This document shows, in pieces, positions 1 to 12,268 of a stretch of 64,000 nt of DNA (its first letter is position 1; each line of letters begins with the position of its first letter). Source of the stretch: Zygnema cylindricum. Its lineage: Eukaryota > Streptophyta > Zygnematophyceae > Zygnematales > Zygnemataceae. A program made the translations under genes and the position numbers. The notes below the pieces were generated by a model. That model was not told where the DNA came from. It did no database searches and saw only the letters and a program-made list of their open reading frames with translations. The stretch lies in assembly GCA_037447655.1 (NCBI GenBank), contig JBBHKE010003094.1, forward strand, positions 62,001-126,000, in the 5' to 3' direction.

Positions 1-889
1 AACGGAAAATCACGATACCATTAAGAAAACCGAAGTCGTCAAATTGCGATTTCAGTACCTGTACGTCACATATTACATGTACGTAACACATGTCAAAGAC
101 GTGTAACACAGTACATACATAGGTTTTGTACAGTCAGTAATCGCTGGTAATCGCAGTAGATAACTATCAGCAAATTCTGTTGATATTGTGCCTTTTTCCA
201 TATCGATATGTATCGATGTCGCAATATCTCAGTTCCATATTCGTTCAATACGCATCACTAAAAATACAGTCAAAAACCCACCTTAGAAGCGCTTGAGCAA
301 ATAAATGAGATCATTTAAGACAAACTAATCAATTTATTAACTAGTATGGACCTGGAAGCGGCAGTACATATTTGAATCACTGTTCTATTATTCAAAAAAA
401 GTTCATACTACTTTATTTAAACACTTCAACATCTACCCAATGGCTTGAAGTCCAACAAAAAGTAGTGTTTTCACAATGTAACATATGACTAAGAACTGAA
501 AATTTAAAGACCTGTCCCAAAATAATGAAACAACAACAGGAAGTGATCGCTTCGAAAATCTGTAAGCTAATTGGAAAGACCTGAACAAAATCGAAATTTT
601 CTATTATGAGGTGATTTCCTTATCACTTTTCCACTTGGGAATAAGTACAACCCATGTGTACATTTTAAAAGTTTATGCTTGACAGAGTGATACGGATATA
701 AAACATGCAATTGGTTTAAGGCATATCACAGGCATACTGAACGAATAGATTTACTTTCCACTTTTACTCCGTACTTTACTTTGTACTTTCCCTTTGTGCT
801 TTACTTTTTTCTTTATTTGTAATTTGCTCTGTACCATTATTCTAATATACATGGAAATCCCCAATGACATGTTGGGCCTGGGTCAGTTA
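1..889. other. AT-rich sequence, probably CCS intron 4
   Basis: No exon, RNA gene or clear repeat seen. It lies downstream of CCS exon 4 on the minus strand, so it is probably intronic. Confidence 0.4.
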
Positions 890-1410
890 GGGAGAGAAAA
901 AAGGAGGGGAGAAAGGACAAGGGAATAGGGAGAGAACGAGGGATTACTCTAGAGAGGATTAGTAACAGAGAGGAGAGACGAGGGAGAGAGAGAAAGGAGT
1001 AGGGAAGACAGGTTACAATAGAGAGAGGGTAAGTAAAAGAGAGGACAGAGGAGTGAGAGGGAGAGAAAAAGAGAGAGCAGAAGAAACTACAATAACGTTA
1101 AGGGAAAGAGAGGAGGGATTAGAGAAACAAGAGGAGGCAGAGAAAGGAAAGAAAAGAGAAGGGATAAGAGAAGAAAGAAGAGAGGGGAAAAGAGAGAAGG
1201 GAAGAGAGAGGAAGGAGAAGAGAACAGAAAAAAGAGGAGAGGGGAGAGAGACGAAAAACAAAAAAAAAGGAAAAAAAAACAGAGGACAGAGAAGAGGGAA
1301 GAGTGAGAAGAGGAGAGATGAGGGAAAAAAAAAAAGGAGGAGGGATAAGTGAGAAGTGAGAAGGGAGAAGAGAGAATAGAGAAGAGAGAAGAGAGGAGAG
1401 AGGAGAAAAG
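890..1410. repeat. GA-rich low-complexity tract
   Basis: About 520 bp of almost pure purine on the plus strand (GGGAGAGA, GAAGAGAG and similar). It begins next to the CCS exon 4 donor, so on the coding strand it is a pyrimidine tract at the 5' end of the intron. Long open frames across it are composition artefacts. Confidence 0.9.
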
Positions 1411-1419
1411 CTCAACTAC

Positions 1420-1652
1420 CTCATCGTCAGGAGAGCCGTGAGAGGCTCCTGTCGGGTTGTAGTGACCTCCCGTTGAAGCGGCTCCTCTTGTGAGGTCTCC
1501 ATAGGTGTTGACAGACCAGCCATGGCTTCCGGGAGAGAGCCAGTCAAACTGAGCCTCCACACGAGCCAGTTCCTGACTCACTTGGGCAAATCTTACCACT
1601 CCATGGATAACCGGACCCTTGAATTCTGCCACAGCTGCTGTGAGGGCCAGTT
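1420..1652 (-). CDS. CCS: CCS exon 4: first part of the SOD-like domain
   Basis: Acceptor TTTCCAG follows a long pyrimidine tract on the coding strand. The exon encodes ELALTAAVAEFKGP, then GVVRFAQVSQELARVEAQF and GDLTRGAASTGGHYNP, matching the start of the CCS SOD-like domain, and ends GAT GAG before a GTAGTT donor in phase 0. Past the donor the coding strand turns into pure CT-rich repeat and no further exon is visible before the window edge. Confidence 0.92.
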
Positions 1653-4600
1653 CTGGAAACGAGAACAGGAATTTGAGGAATATGAGGAATTTGAGGAGAT
1701 TGAGGAATTTGAGGAATAGGAGGAGATCGAGGAATTTTAAGAACTGAGGAATTTAAAGAATTTGCGGAAATTGAGGAATCTGGTGAAGAAAAGAGGAATT
1801 TGAAGAATTTGGAGAATCGAGGAATTGGAGGACTTGAGGGATTTGAAGAATTCGAGGAATTTGAGGATATTGACGAATTTCAGGAATTTGGAGAATTTGA
1901 AGAGATTGAAGAATTTCAGAAGTGATTGAGAAAGAATGGAAGAGAAGATTCAGAAAGGATAAGTGTGTGAGAGGAGGATTAGAGAAGGGAGACAAAGAGA
2001 AAAGGAAGAGTGGGTCGCAGGAGTGGATTGTTGACATATAAAGTTACACATTTGTGTGCTGTAGAGATAATGATTATAAAATAACAATTGAATGACACCC
2101 AATTTCTCGTGAATTCTAAGGATTTTGGACCAAGTTTCCATTCCCGAGGACATAATCAGCGAAATTGGGAAAGTAGACACACGAAAAGATATATAAGGCT
2201 CTCGAATTAACATTAGGCTTATGCTACACCATGTACCGTTATTGGCGTCAATGACACTGTAGCGGTACCCCTAAAGTTTACCCCTCAAACCTAAAATAGT
2301 GTCAATGACAATACTATTTCTCTAAACGGTTCAGAATCAACGACGTCATTCGGAACTGAATTAGAATAAGTAATACTAATATAAATCCCAGGCTAAAAAA
2401 TCCTTTACTCTTGTAATGATTCACAGTGCATTGACAGTTACAAACATCAAAATGGAACAACAAATGGGTGCTCTTCATCTGTAAAGACGGAAATACAGAA
2501 TTCACATGACAAATGTTCTCGTATATAGGAAGCATTCTAAAATTCTCAGGAATGACTCAGAAACTCAAAAAAAGTTATCTTCATTTAACATGCAGCGATA
2601 TCACAGTGTCACATAACGTTTTTGAAACAATATAATGCATTTGCAGTCTCAATAGAACAATTCAACAGAACCAAACAAGAACAAGTGGTTGTAAAGGCAT
2701 TAACCAAAGAAACATTAAAAAAAAAAATAACAGACACTGCCAAAATTCAGTACACATTTATAATTATATCAATAGCAACGGTGTAACATTTGAGTTCATT
2801 GCATTCCAAATTGCAATCTACTATTGTGATACATAACGGAATACTTCACTGCGAACACCTTACAATACCAGTTGGCATTATCGAAAAATAAAACTACAAA
2901 ACCCAAAACAAAGGTTGATATTTGGAGTTTTCGACAGCTAATGGGGTTATGATGTAGCAACAAAGTTTCAAGCAACTGGATGATCTATCACAACAAAAAA
3001 CGCCATGCGACAAAATAAAATAACATCAGTTGATAACGAACTTTACGAACAACGCATAAATTTTTTAAAACTCAGTTGTATTGTTTGAAAAAGATAGCCA
3101 TGTATTCCAAAACAGTGGGAGGAAAATACACTGATAACCTAGAAAAATACAAATAGTACATAACAAAAATAAATAATAAAAAAGATTCAATAAACATGTC
3201 AACCGCCTACATTGTGAAATTGCAATTAAGTTGCAAAGTAAAGATGGTCTCGAGGGGCTCTAATCCAGGTTCGACTTTGTCGAAAGCCATTTAAAAGAAC
3301 TCATAAAAAAAACAAATAGCCCCATTCAAAGGACATATTAAAATATTAAGCCCAGGCGAGTACATTGCCTGTTCGAAAGACAAGCTTTGGTTGGAACATT
3401 TAAAAATAAAAGTTTTAACGACGGTTTTAAACGATGGGTCTATTGGTCGGGATAGAGAAAAAGATGGAAGCTCACCGTCGGGGGAACCCTGGCCAATAAG
3501 ACGAGACTTCCGACCGGATTTTTCCAAAGCTTCCGTCAGAGCTTTTAAAGGAGTTGTCGCCAAAACTCGGACAACCTGATTCGTCAAATCTATGTCAACT
3601 CTTTGAACTCCTGTTCCAATACGAAAAAAGAGAACACACAAAAAAGGAGAAAACCTTTAGAATCTAAATTGATTTGTTGAATCTATGTAAATTCTCGCGC
3701 ACTCCTGTTTCGAAAAAAAAAGGAAAAAAAAGAAGGAGAAAACAAAGGTTACAATTCAAACTGATTTGACTCCTGTGGGAGAGGAACAATAACAAACAGC
3801 CAGTAGAGAGAAACTAAAAATTGTGGGGTAGGAACCAACATCTACATAGGTTTTTATGAAAACTCATTATAGTCAGTTTCGTGATTATATAACAAACTGA
3901 TTTTTTTTTCTTTCACATTTATCCAGGAAAAAAAGCATAAAAACTGAAATAACAATAAAAAAATAAACCATACACGTGAAACATTGACGTATCAAAGTTT
4001 AAAAATCTCAGATAACTGAAGTTTGCATAAATGGCAAGATCCTCCTTCGCAGGTCACTACACTACTTATCGCTAATAGAGTAAAAGATGATGAGCATAAA
4101 TGTGAAATAAGAATGTAAAATACTAATTTAGGAGAAAGAGACGGGGAAGATTGTAGTCCACTCCCTCAAACAGTGTTATTAACACTATCTTATGATTTTC
4201 GACCAAAAAAGTTCGACCAAATTAGTGTTATCAACTCTAATAGTGATGGGCTGTGCCACAGTCCCTAACCAATAATAATGACTTCAAACTTCAACAGAAT
4301 TTGACGACAAATTGCAGGGAAAGAAAAAGAAAATATTTGCAGTTTCTTTTGTCCCCTTCTCTATACATCACTTTTTTTGATTTCCAAGTCCCCGGAGTTT
4401 TAAACAGAAGCAGAAACTTTTAAGGAAGCTACACCATCTATCGCTATTAGTGTTAATGTTATTTTCGCGACTTAAAACGTCTTTTCTTCATACACACTTG
4501 TCCGATTTTCGATTGGAGATCACCGATCAGAAGGTGGGAATCTTGTCTTTTAATCGAAACCGTCAGATTCACAGTCTGACAAGTGTGGACAGAGAAAATA

Positions 4601-7600
4601 TGTTTTAACTGGCCAAAAAAACACTAACACTATTAGCGATACACGGTGTACAGGACAGATTTGACATCTTATAAGTTAACGGAAAAAAAGGGCTGTAACA
4701 AACATTCCTAAGTTTGTCTCCTCCCTGTTAAGTCTTTCTGTTACAGGACGATTTAAAATTTCAACAGGACTAGTAAACAAATTCCTGTAAACACTATTTT
4801 CACACTATCCACAGCCCCATTGAGAAATACCTGGACAAAGAGCCCTAAACATATTGACATTTTTTTGAAAATGTTATTGAATCCTAGTAACGTTCTCCAA
4901 TCATCGATTCCCTCCCCATTTTAAGACCTTCCACTTTTGCTCTAATGTTCGAATATGATTTAAGACAGTTCTTAGAAGATAGTTTACATCAGAGGCAAAC
5001 CTATTTATGAAAAAAAAAAGATTCACGGCGTTTTAGACAGTTTTACATGTCATGAAAAGCACTTTAGTTGTGAAAGAAAGATCGAATTCATTGTATTCAT
5101 TGTCACTTTCTGGAAAAAAGGAACCTAACGTAACACAACAAATCAGAATAATGAATATGTAAAATTCCAGGAAAAATATATTTTTCAAGTCATATAGGGG
5201 AATAACTTATGCAAAAATACTGTGAAAAAAAGCCAGGTCGCTATTATAGTTAGTGAGTCATTAATGTTACTTTTGTCTTAACTACACTAAATAATGTTTT
5301 TGTCATGCAGCTCGTTATGGATCACTTAACAAAATAATGTTATTAACACTAAGGTATGGTTTTGGGTTTAAAAAAAGCAATCACCCTAACTTAAATGATT
5401 AACTCTGTAAAGATGGGCATTCTAGCAATCATACATAAAAATAAATACTTTACAAGTATGGTAACTTTGATTACGCGCAGTATTATACGCAAATCCTAGA
5501 TATGTAGTTTCTCTAAAACAAGGTAACTTCGTCGAAACAGTTGTCAAGTCTCCACTACCAGGAAATGATTGAGGAGACCGAACCGTCCAGACATTACATG
5601 AAAAGCGCGCAGGATAAACTTTCAAATTTTTCTTTTAGAAAAAAAATGTGCTTTGCCTCGAGCCCTCAGTTTTTCTAGCAGAAAAAACACTGGACTATTC
5701 TTCAATTTATATATATATATATATATTATGGAAATTGCCTGCCCCAGTAATAAATGGCAGGTAAAACTTTAAGATTTTTTCTTTGATAAAAACAAAAATA
5801 ATTTGCCTCCAGCCCTAAGTTTGTATGGCAGGAAAAATACTGACATATACGTTTTTAGTAAAAAATATGTAGTTTACACAGGAATTGTACACAGAAAAAA
5901 CTTAGGGCTTTTATCTTTAATGATTTTTTTGGTTAAATAAAATGTGGAATTTGCCTCAGCCCTCAAGCTTTTGCTGCATCAAAGAGTTTACCAGGCAGGC
6001 TCAAAACAAACAAAATGTACTTACACCACCCACCACTATTAGAGTTGAAAGAAAAAAAAAATCGAGTTGGATTCAGTCGCGGCTTTTTTTGGATCATAAA
6101 TAGCGTTAAGAACACCACTATTTAAGGGAGTGGACTACAATCCGCCACGTCTCCCCACACTAAACTAGTATTACAAATTCTAATGCCGGATTTACACTAA
6201 TAATTCCTTTAATGAACACTTTTATGTTTTTTTTGTTAATAATTCTATTTCCAATTCAAATGACATGGACAATTGTGAAGCGCAAAAAAAACTACACCGC
6301 TAATCGTTATTTGTGTTAATAACCCCAATTTTGTCGCAGCATTTTTCGGACCAAAATCATAAATTAGTGTTATTAACAGTAAAATAGAACTAATGCTAAT
6401 ATGGAAAGTGTTTATTTAGTGTTACAGTGTGATGTACAAGAAGTTGTTTCCGAACATCACGTTCGCATGACATCTCATTTCAAAAACATTAAGTGCGTTT
6501 CGCATGTTATTTTAAATTTCAGTACCGCCGAAAAGAGCGGAACATTAAAAAATTAAAGCACAAAATAGCGTAAATGTCACTCTAATTTACATGTTTCGTA
6601 CAATTTCCAAACCCCACAAGTACGTATCTTGGGGAAAACTGTCAGGATAGTACACCTGCACTTGAAATAGTGTTGATGAAAGCTCAGCGTACACGCTACT
6701 AAGTCGAGTTAAGTGCCAAATTAATGTTAATGCTATTTTTTTTTTGGACACAAAATCACAAATTAGCGTTATTAACACTAAATTAGCAATTACGCCAATA
6801 TTTTTTAAACACTAAAAACGATTAGCGGTGTAATGTTGAGAAAAAACAATTAGTAATAATACCAGTATTTTGTGTTCAGAGGGCAAAAAAGACCAGGCTG
6901 GAAACCATTATTAGTGTTATTAGAGATTCATAGTGTAATATATTGTAGAAACTAGTGTTATGTATCGGTAAGGATTTGCCGATAACCGATATGGGCCTTT
7001 TTTCGGGTAGCCGATAATCGATATATCGGTACGGAGATATATGTACGGACCGTACAGATAATCGTACGGCCAGTTCACTCAAGTGTACGTGTTATTCCCC
7101 CGACGCGCCCTACTCACAACCCCTATCTACTGAGGTGCCTACCAATCAGATCATTTGTACAAGCCGAAACTACCAATCAGATCATTTGTACAAGCCGAAA
7201 GTACAGTAGCCGGCATAAGATATGTACGGCTTTAGTACGGCTCCAGTTAAAACGATGTACCTTTCACATCCGACGCCATGGCTTTGTCCCTTTCTTCCTT
7301 GGGATCCACTGGAAACCTGCCACGTGTACTCCGGACAGAAAGTACAGAAAGTACAAATATATCGGTAACTCTGACCGTTCGATAACCGATAACTATCGGT
7401 ATCGGTGTTATCGCGATAAATTTCTTACCGATACACAACACTAGTAGAAACCCCCTGTGTTTATTGAGAGAAGAAACGAACAAAAGGTTACAAGTAAGCT
7501 GTATGAACACAATTGTTTTTCCTTGAGTTAAAAAAAAAATGTGAATGGAAAAACGAATGAAAGCGAGGGCCCTCTTTGTCACCTCATCCTAATTCAATTC

Positions 7601-10196
7601 TCTTCAGTGGAAGTTAATGCCCTTGAGTCATTTCACAAACTACTTTTTCGTTATATATATCATTCCTGAGTTTCAGGCATAAATGAAACAAAGTCTTTAT
7701 CAAAAGTATATATTCAAAAGTAAATAAACTTATATAGATTGAAAAAAAAACACAAAAATAGGATAACAAACATGCAAACCTTCCACAGGCTCCAATTTGC
7801 CCCTCACGTTCTTCACACATCCCTCACATTTCATATCCACCATGAACTCCGTCTGTTGCCCATCAGACAAAACCACAAAGGACAAAAAATACCTTCGTTA
7901 TTCTTGACCTCCAAATTTGTGGGAAGATTTTAAAAGTCAGACTGAGTTGATAAAACCAACCCTAATTCTTGTTTCAAATCCATATGGGCTCTTACCTCCT
8001 GGGTAGAAATTGTTTTGGTATTACCTATAATTATGGATTTACCACACTAATTTAGTCATACGCAAATCTTAAATTCCATATTTTTTACTAGTTTTTTATA
8101 ATCTTTAGGCATATGTATATAGTGGCAATATTTGTATATGCAGGGTAATATTGTATATTTAGAGTGAAAATATCTTTTAGTTTTTCCATAAATTACACTC
8201 AATAATACTAAAATCTTACTGTTAAACAATTTACAGGCCAATATTGTATATTTAGAGTGACAATATCTATAGTTTTTCATAAATTAAACTCAATAATATT
8301 CAAATTATAGTGTCCGATCAATTTTGAAATGAATGGACATCGATGAATCAATTGTCTTATGACATTGAAGAAAAGCACTTATAATAAAGCTCACAGAAAA
8401 AAAGACGAATAAAAAAAAGTAAAAATAAAGATACAAATTTTGAAAGAATTTGCATGAGTGGGAGTTAAATCTCAAAAAGAGAACAGCATACAGGTACGAA
8501 AATTTCATAAATTTGCACGTGAATGGGAATCAAATATTAAATTTCATAAATTTTTGCATGGACGGCAGCCAGATCTTTTTTTTTTTTTTTTTGGGGTTAA
8601 AGAATTCTCACCATCAACTCTGGTAGATCCTTGACTCCATCCTGCGACAAATTTCCAAAATTTTACAAAACAAACAGTTAGTAAAGGAAAACAAAATGTC
8701 TCCAGAATATAACTAAATGCAAACAAACATTCTTTCATAAAGAAACATGCGCTTGTTTAAGTTACCAAAATCTCATCACAAAAAATCTTTTAAATTTTCT
8801 ATCCCATCCTGCAATCCAGCTTTCCAAATTTTTCCACAGATACCGAAAAAAAAATTAAAAAGTTTATAAACACAGTTCTGTAGTAAACTTTGTTATACTG
8901 TACTGTACTGTGAGTACCGAACATTTTGCAAAAAACCATTATTTACAGCTACATCTTACATCCCTACTAGAGTTAATAAGTTATTAGCATTGACATTCTA
9001 TTACTATCAAGAACACTTGATTACGTTTTGCCATGTGGCTCATTATGGGCCGCTTAATGAAACATTTTTATTAACACAATTTATGTTTTTGAGTAAAAAA
9101 AATAACTTATCCCTTCAATTAGAGTGATTAACTCTAGAATGTTGGCAGTGTAGTGAAAAATACTAAAAGAAAAATATGCAATTCAAGACTTACAAATATT
9201 TCCTCAGAAAGAAAAGTGTGTTCGCTAAAATTACCACAATCATTCAATTTGTATATTTTGTCATTTTTTAGAATCCATATTGCAGTTCTCACAGCTTAGA
9301 AATCCTTTAGTAATTCTCATAATTGGCTAACAATACATTTTCACAGAAGTACAAAAATCTGTAAACGTACTAAGTACACCGTGAAGCACTATTAGCATTA
9401 AGAACAGCTTAGTATGAGGACTGCCTTTGTTTGGTCCTAATGACGTGGACGATTTTGAACCACAAGTTAAGAAAAAAGAAGAGAATCAAACACTAATTTG
9501 TGTTCAGACGGCGAAAAAAAAACGGAACCGAAAGAATGTTATTACCACTAATAGCGATTCGCGGTGTAATATGAAATGAACAAAAAACCTAAATGGTAAG
9601 CATGGTTTAAATTCATCATAAAATAACTGCTAATCGTCATAGAAAATACCAAACATGCCAGCTACTTGCTAAGCAAGGAACATTTTGAATAACCGTGATA
9701 AGATTCTCCGAGCTGAGATATGGTTTTTCAATCACCTGGAGGTTGATAACTTTAACTAAATATCAGTAGAATACGGGTTGATCTCCAACAATGAACTAAT
9801 ATGGACCACTCATTTTACATAAACCCCGTAATCACAATAAATATTATGAATTAAGCATGATATTATAACACTTAGTAAGATATAATAACTTAGTATGACT
9901 TCGTATCATAACTTCTATGGTGTGCAAGAAGTAAAAATTGTTCATACATCCGTTTTCTCAGCAGCACTCTCCAAAACTGCTGTGGTTTCCTTCATTGCTG
10001 TTTGAATCCTTCTTTCCCAGCCTTTGTTCCTTTTCTCTAACTTTTTCCAAAGCTTGTATTTACTGTCCTGGTTTATGAAGCTTCCTCTGATATTCTGAAA
10101 AGTGTAATTTTGGCCCTCAGTTTGACTGGTGTAGCTCGTGAAAGATGGACGGCAAGAGGAGAGGGCAGCTTGAAAAATGGCGGCCATGGCTTCCAC
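1420..10196 (-). CDS. CCS: Copper chaperone for superoxide dismutase, plastid-type, 3' end outside the window
   Basis: CCS delivers copper to Cu/Zn superoxide dismutase in cytosol and plastid. Reading on the minus strand I place exons at 10196-9948, 7852-7780, 3610-3476 and 1652-1420; phases 0, 1, 1 and 0 join cleanly and give 230 residues. Residues 84-152 are the heavy-metal-associated domain with the copper motif MKCEGC (M90, C92, C95), followed by DLTNQVVRVL and GRKSRLIGQG, words typical of plant CCS. Residues 153-230 begin the SOD-like domain (AEFKGP, GVVRFAQVS, YGDLTRGAASTGG). The rest of the SOD-like domain and the C-terminal CxC domain are not in the window; I saw no exon between 1 and 1419. 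Exon 1 would be a plastid transit peptide and is the least certain part. Introns of 1.8-4.2 kb are filled with transposons and purine-rich repeats. Confidence 0.87.
1666..1960. repeat. GAGGAATTT minisatellite next to a CCS acceptor
   Basis: Degenerate tandem copies of GAGGAATTT and GAGGAAT. On the CCS coding strand this is AAATTCCTC repeated, a pyrimidine-rich array of about 290 bp that runs up to the exon 4 acceptor at 1653. Confidence 0.85.
1961..3475. other. CCS intron 3, remainder
   Basis: AT-rich intron sequence without recognisable coding potential or complete transposon. Confidence 0.5.
3476..3610 (-). CDS. CCS: CCS exon 3: second half of the HMA domain
   Basis: Acceptor ACAG precedes GAGTTCAAAG; the donor is G followed by GTGAGC. 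The exon completes a Gly codon from exon 2 and encodes VQRVDIDLTNQVVRVL and a helix ending in GRKSRLIGQG, which is the hinge to the SOD-like domain in plant CCS. It leaves in phase 1. Confidence 0.9.
4430..4650. mobile_element. MITE, family A copy 1
   Basis: 221 bp with terminal inverted repeats beginning TACACC and ending GGTGTA; inner TIR words CTATCGCTATTAGTGTTAATG and the reverse CACTATTAGCGATA. TA at each end is probably the target duplication. The core shares GACAAGTGTGNACAGAGAA with the copies at 11732, 12924 and 14070. Confidence 0.75.
6293..6833. mobile_element. MITE-like element with TACACCGCTAATCG ends
   Basis: 541 bp bounded by TACACCGCTAATCGTT and its inverse AACGATTAGCGGTGTA. 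Too long for a simple family member; the interior (for example near 6400-6420 and 6770) contains further TIR-like words, so it may be composite. Confidence 0.65.
6953..7443. mobile_element. Non-autonomous hAT-type element
   Basis: Ends TAGTGTTATGTATCGGTAAG and the inverse CTTACCGATACACAACACTA form TIRs of about 20 bp. The element is flanked by a perfect 8-bp direct repeat GTAGAAAC (6945-6952 and 7444-7451), the target duplication length of hAT elements. The interior has many CGATA/TATCG palindromes and a 30-bp direct repeat at 7141-7203. No transposase frame. Confidence 0.85.
7780..7852 (-). CDS. CCS: CCS exon 2: metal-binding MxCxxC of the HMA domain
   Basis: The exon is preceded by CAG and followed by a GT donor (GTTTGC). 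It encodes TEFMVDMKCEGCVKNVRGKL and a few more residues, the beta1-alpha1 part of the copper-binding ferredoxin-like fold. The two cysteines of MKCEGC are the copper ligands in the family. It ends in phase 1, matching exon 3. Confidence 0.88.
7853..9947. other. CCS intron 1 (if exon 1 is right)
   Basis: AT-rich. It holds a MITE at 9375-9568 and, near 8957-9158, a diverged relative of the piece at 5240-5425. No exon seen. Confidence 0.45.
9375..9568. mobile_element. MITE with TACACCGTGAAGC ends
   Basis: 194 bp, TIRs TACACCG...TATTAGC and GCTAATAGCG...CGGTGTA style with a few mismatches, TA at both ends. Confidence 0.65.
9948..10196 (-). CDS. CCS: CCS exon 1 (proposed): transit-peptide-like N-terminus
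   Basis: An 83-codon open stretch starts at ATG 10196 (a second ATG follows three codons later, giving MAAIFQAALSSCRPS). The first 25 residues are rich in Ala, Ser and hydroxylated residues and lack acids, as in plastid transit peptides. It ends at codon GAT followed by GTATGA, a good donor, in phase 0, which matches the start of exon 2. The stretch from about residue 45 is unusually Lys/Glu-rich for a transit peptide. Membership in CCS is inferred from order, phase and content; it could belong to another short gene. Confidence 0.5.
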
Positions 10197-10415
10197 TTAC
10201 TTCAAATTGTGACTTATAAACAAAATGGAAGCGAAACTTGTAGTTGTACATTTTACATAGGAAGTACACTTTCCGATTTTGTACGGAAAAATAGTACATT
10301 TTCGTATATCTTGCATCTTGTAGAGTATTGTAGAAACGAGCAGAAAACTATCTAGCAACATAGAATACGTATCGAGGGGGTTACATTTTTCTTGTGTGTC
10401 ATTTTTTGGGTACAG

Positions 10416-10618
10416 TACACCGTGAATCGTTATCAACCTTATGTACGCTATATCGGCACCACAAAATTTTGACATTGATACCTTAAATGCAATAAATTAC
10501 ACTATTTAAGAACATGGACCATAATCTGCCACGTCTCCTGGCACTAAATTAGAATGAATGACGCTAATTTATTCTTTACACTAATAATTTCTATACGCTA
10601 ATAACGATTCAAGGTGTA
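10416..10618. mobile_element. MITE with TACACCGTGAATCG ends
   Basis: 203 bp bounded by TACACCGTGAATCGTTAT and ATAACGATTCAAGGTGTA, TA at both ends. Confidence 0.7.
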
Positions 10619-11314
10619 GTATCCAGAAGTATTCATTCTATTGTTTTTGGTTGTAGAAAGTACCGATGAGCGAGAGACAATCGAGGAAACAGCATATAGG
10701 AATCTCAGAAGCTGTCCTGTACACCGCCAATCGCTATTAGCGTAGAAGTTTCTTTAGCGTACACTATAAATTACAGTGGTGTACGCTAATTAAGAATTCG
10801 AAAATTTCGGAAAAAAACATACATTCTAATTGTTTAATAATGCTAATTTGGGTCTCTGAAAAAATAAATGTCGGTCGCAAACATGTATACGCTAATATAA
10901 GTACCCGTACAATTTTTTTGAAATCGTACGCCGTCACGAAAAACATCCGTACGTACATGGCAGACTAAATTTAATTTACCACAGTTAAGCGTGGACGCTA
11001 CACCTTAAAATTTGCATTTTTGGTCCAGTTGTAAGAAGTGTAATTTGTACGGATATAATGTTTACGCAACGCTTGTTGTATAAAAAGTTTGTCGCTTGTC
11101 CGTTGTACCTCGATACTGTACGTTAATAATCGGTTGCCAAATTTTGCGGGTCGGGCGGTTACGGTCGGTTGACTCACCAGGAAAAAAAAAAACGGTTAGC
11201 TACGGTCGGTCAAACAAAAAACCAAAAAAATGAAAATTTTGTACTTTTTTTTTCCAACATTATTGTTCTTTGTACTTTTGGTATCGTGGAAGTACGTGGC
11301 ATCATGATTAGCGT

Positions 11315-11505
11315 CGCAAATCTGACACGGTACTGTAGTAAGCTATTTATTTCGAAAATCTTAGAGAACGCGACAAAACGTCTCAAATCTGACACGGTAG
11401 TACAATATTCATTTCGCAAATCTTAGGCAACGCGACAAAGCGTCGCAAATCTGACACGGTAGTAACACTATTCATTTCGCAAATCTTAGGGAACGCGACA
11501 AATCG
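11315..11505. repeat. 62-67-bp tandem repeat, three units
   Basis: Units begin at TCTGACACGG (11321, 11388, 11450) and share CAAATCTTAGG and AACGCGACAAA. Confidence 0.75.
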
Positions 11506-11730
11506 TAATTATTGGCTTATTCCGTCGTACATTGATTAATTTTGTACTTTTCAGATTACGGGCGGGCACGGTCGGTTATTTTTTTTTTTCGTAAACGACG
11601 GTCGGTTAACGGTTAACAATTTTGGAGCGTGACAAAACTCGGTCGGGCGTCGGTTACTCAGATTTTGAAAAAAAAAAAACGGTCGGTTTCGGGTATGAAT
11701 TTTTTTGACTTTTGCGACCTCTGATGTAGA

Positions 11731-12268
11731 GTCCACCGTGTATCGCTATTAGTGTTTATGTGTTTTTTGCCACTTAAAACATCTTTTCTCCGTACACGCT
11801 TGTCGGATGCACATTTGTGAGACTATTAATCTGACGATCGCGATTGAAAGGCAAGATTCTCACTTTCCGGTTTGCCGTCTCAGAAAATTTGACAGGTGTG
11901 CACAGAGACAGTATGTTTTAAGTGGCGAAGAAAACACCTAAACATTAACCGCGATACAAGGTGTACCCTACTGTACTGTACTACAGTAGATTGTAAAGTT
12001 CTGTCACCGTACCGTACCTTCAAATGTTTGATTATTTAAAAAGTTTCTATACTTTTTGTAGACCATTTTCCCCTAGTGGTTCTCCCCCTAATGGTTTATG
12101 TCGAGTTTAATACTTGTTAATGTCTAAAACAAGAATGTATCATTTTTTATGTAGAATAGATTTTATTTCCAAAAACGCGATGGTAAGACCATCGAAGTAC
12201 AAAACATGATTATCACTAAAAACAAAAAAAAATGATGGCCAGCAAAGGTAAAATACCAAAATCTTGAA
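11731..12268. repeat. Direct duplication, copy 1
   Basis: Nearly the same sequence returns at 12923-13479 with small indels, starting at GTCCACCGTG and ending at ATACCAAAATCTTGAA. It contains a whole family A MITE and about 300 bp of flank, so it is a segmental duplication and not two independent insertions. Confidence 0.85.
11732..11965. mobile_element. MITE, family A copy 2
   Basis: TIR words CACCGTGTATCGCTATTAGTG and GCGATACAAGGTGTA; the core matches the copies at 4430, 12924 and 14070. The left terminal TA is mutated to TC. Confidence 0.75.

Larger units (their letters stand above)
3611..7779. other. CCS intron 2
   Basis: A 4.2-kb intron holding at least two TA-target MITEs (4430-4650, 6293-6833), one hAT-type element (6953-7443), a TA microsatellite near 5708-5726 and more diverged pieces of the same MITE families (near 4140-4260, 5240-5425, 6030-6230). 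No exon seen. Confidence 0.6.

Noticed and set aside
3240-3290. tRNA 3' half (CAGGTTCGACTTTG)
   Set aside because: Only a B-box-like word; no D or anticodon arm upstream.
7247-7582. 111-codon minus-strand frame
   Set aside because: Runs across the hAT-type element and flank; no domain and no link to CCS exons.
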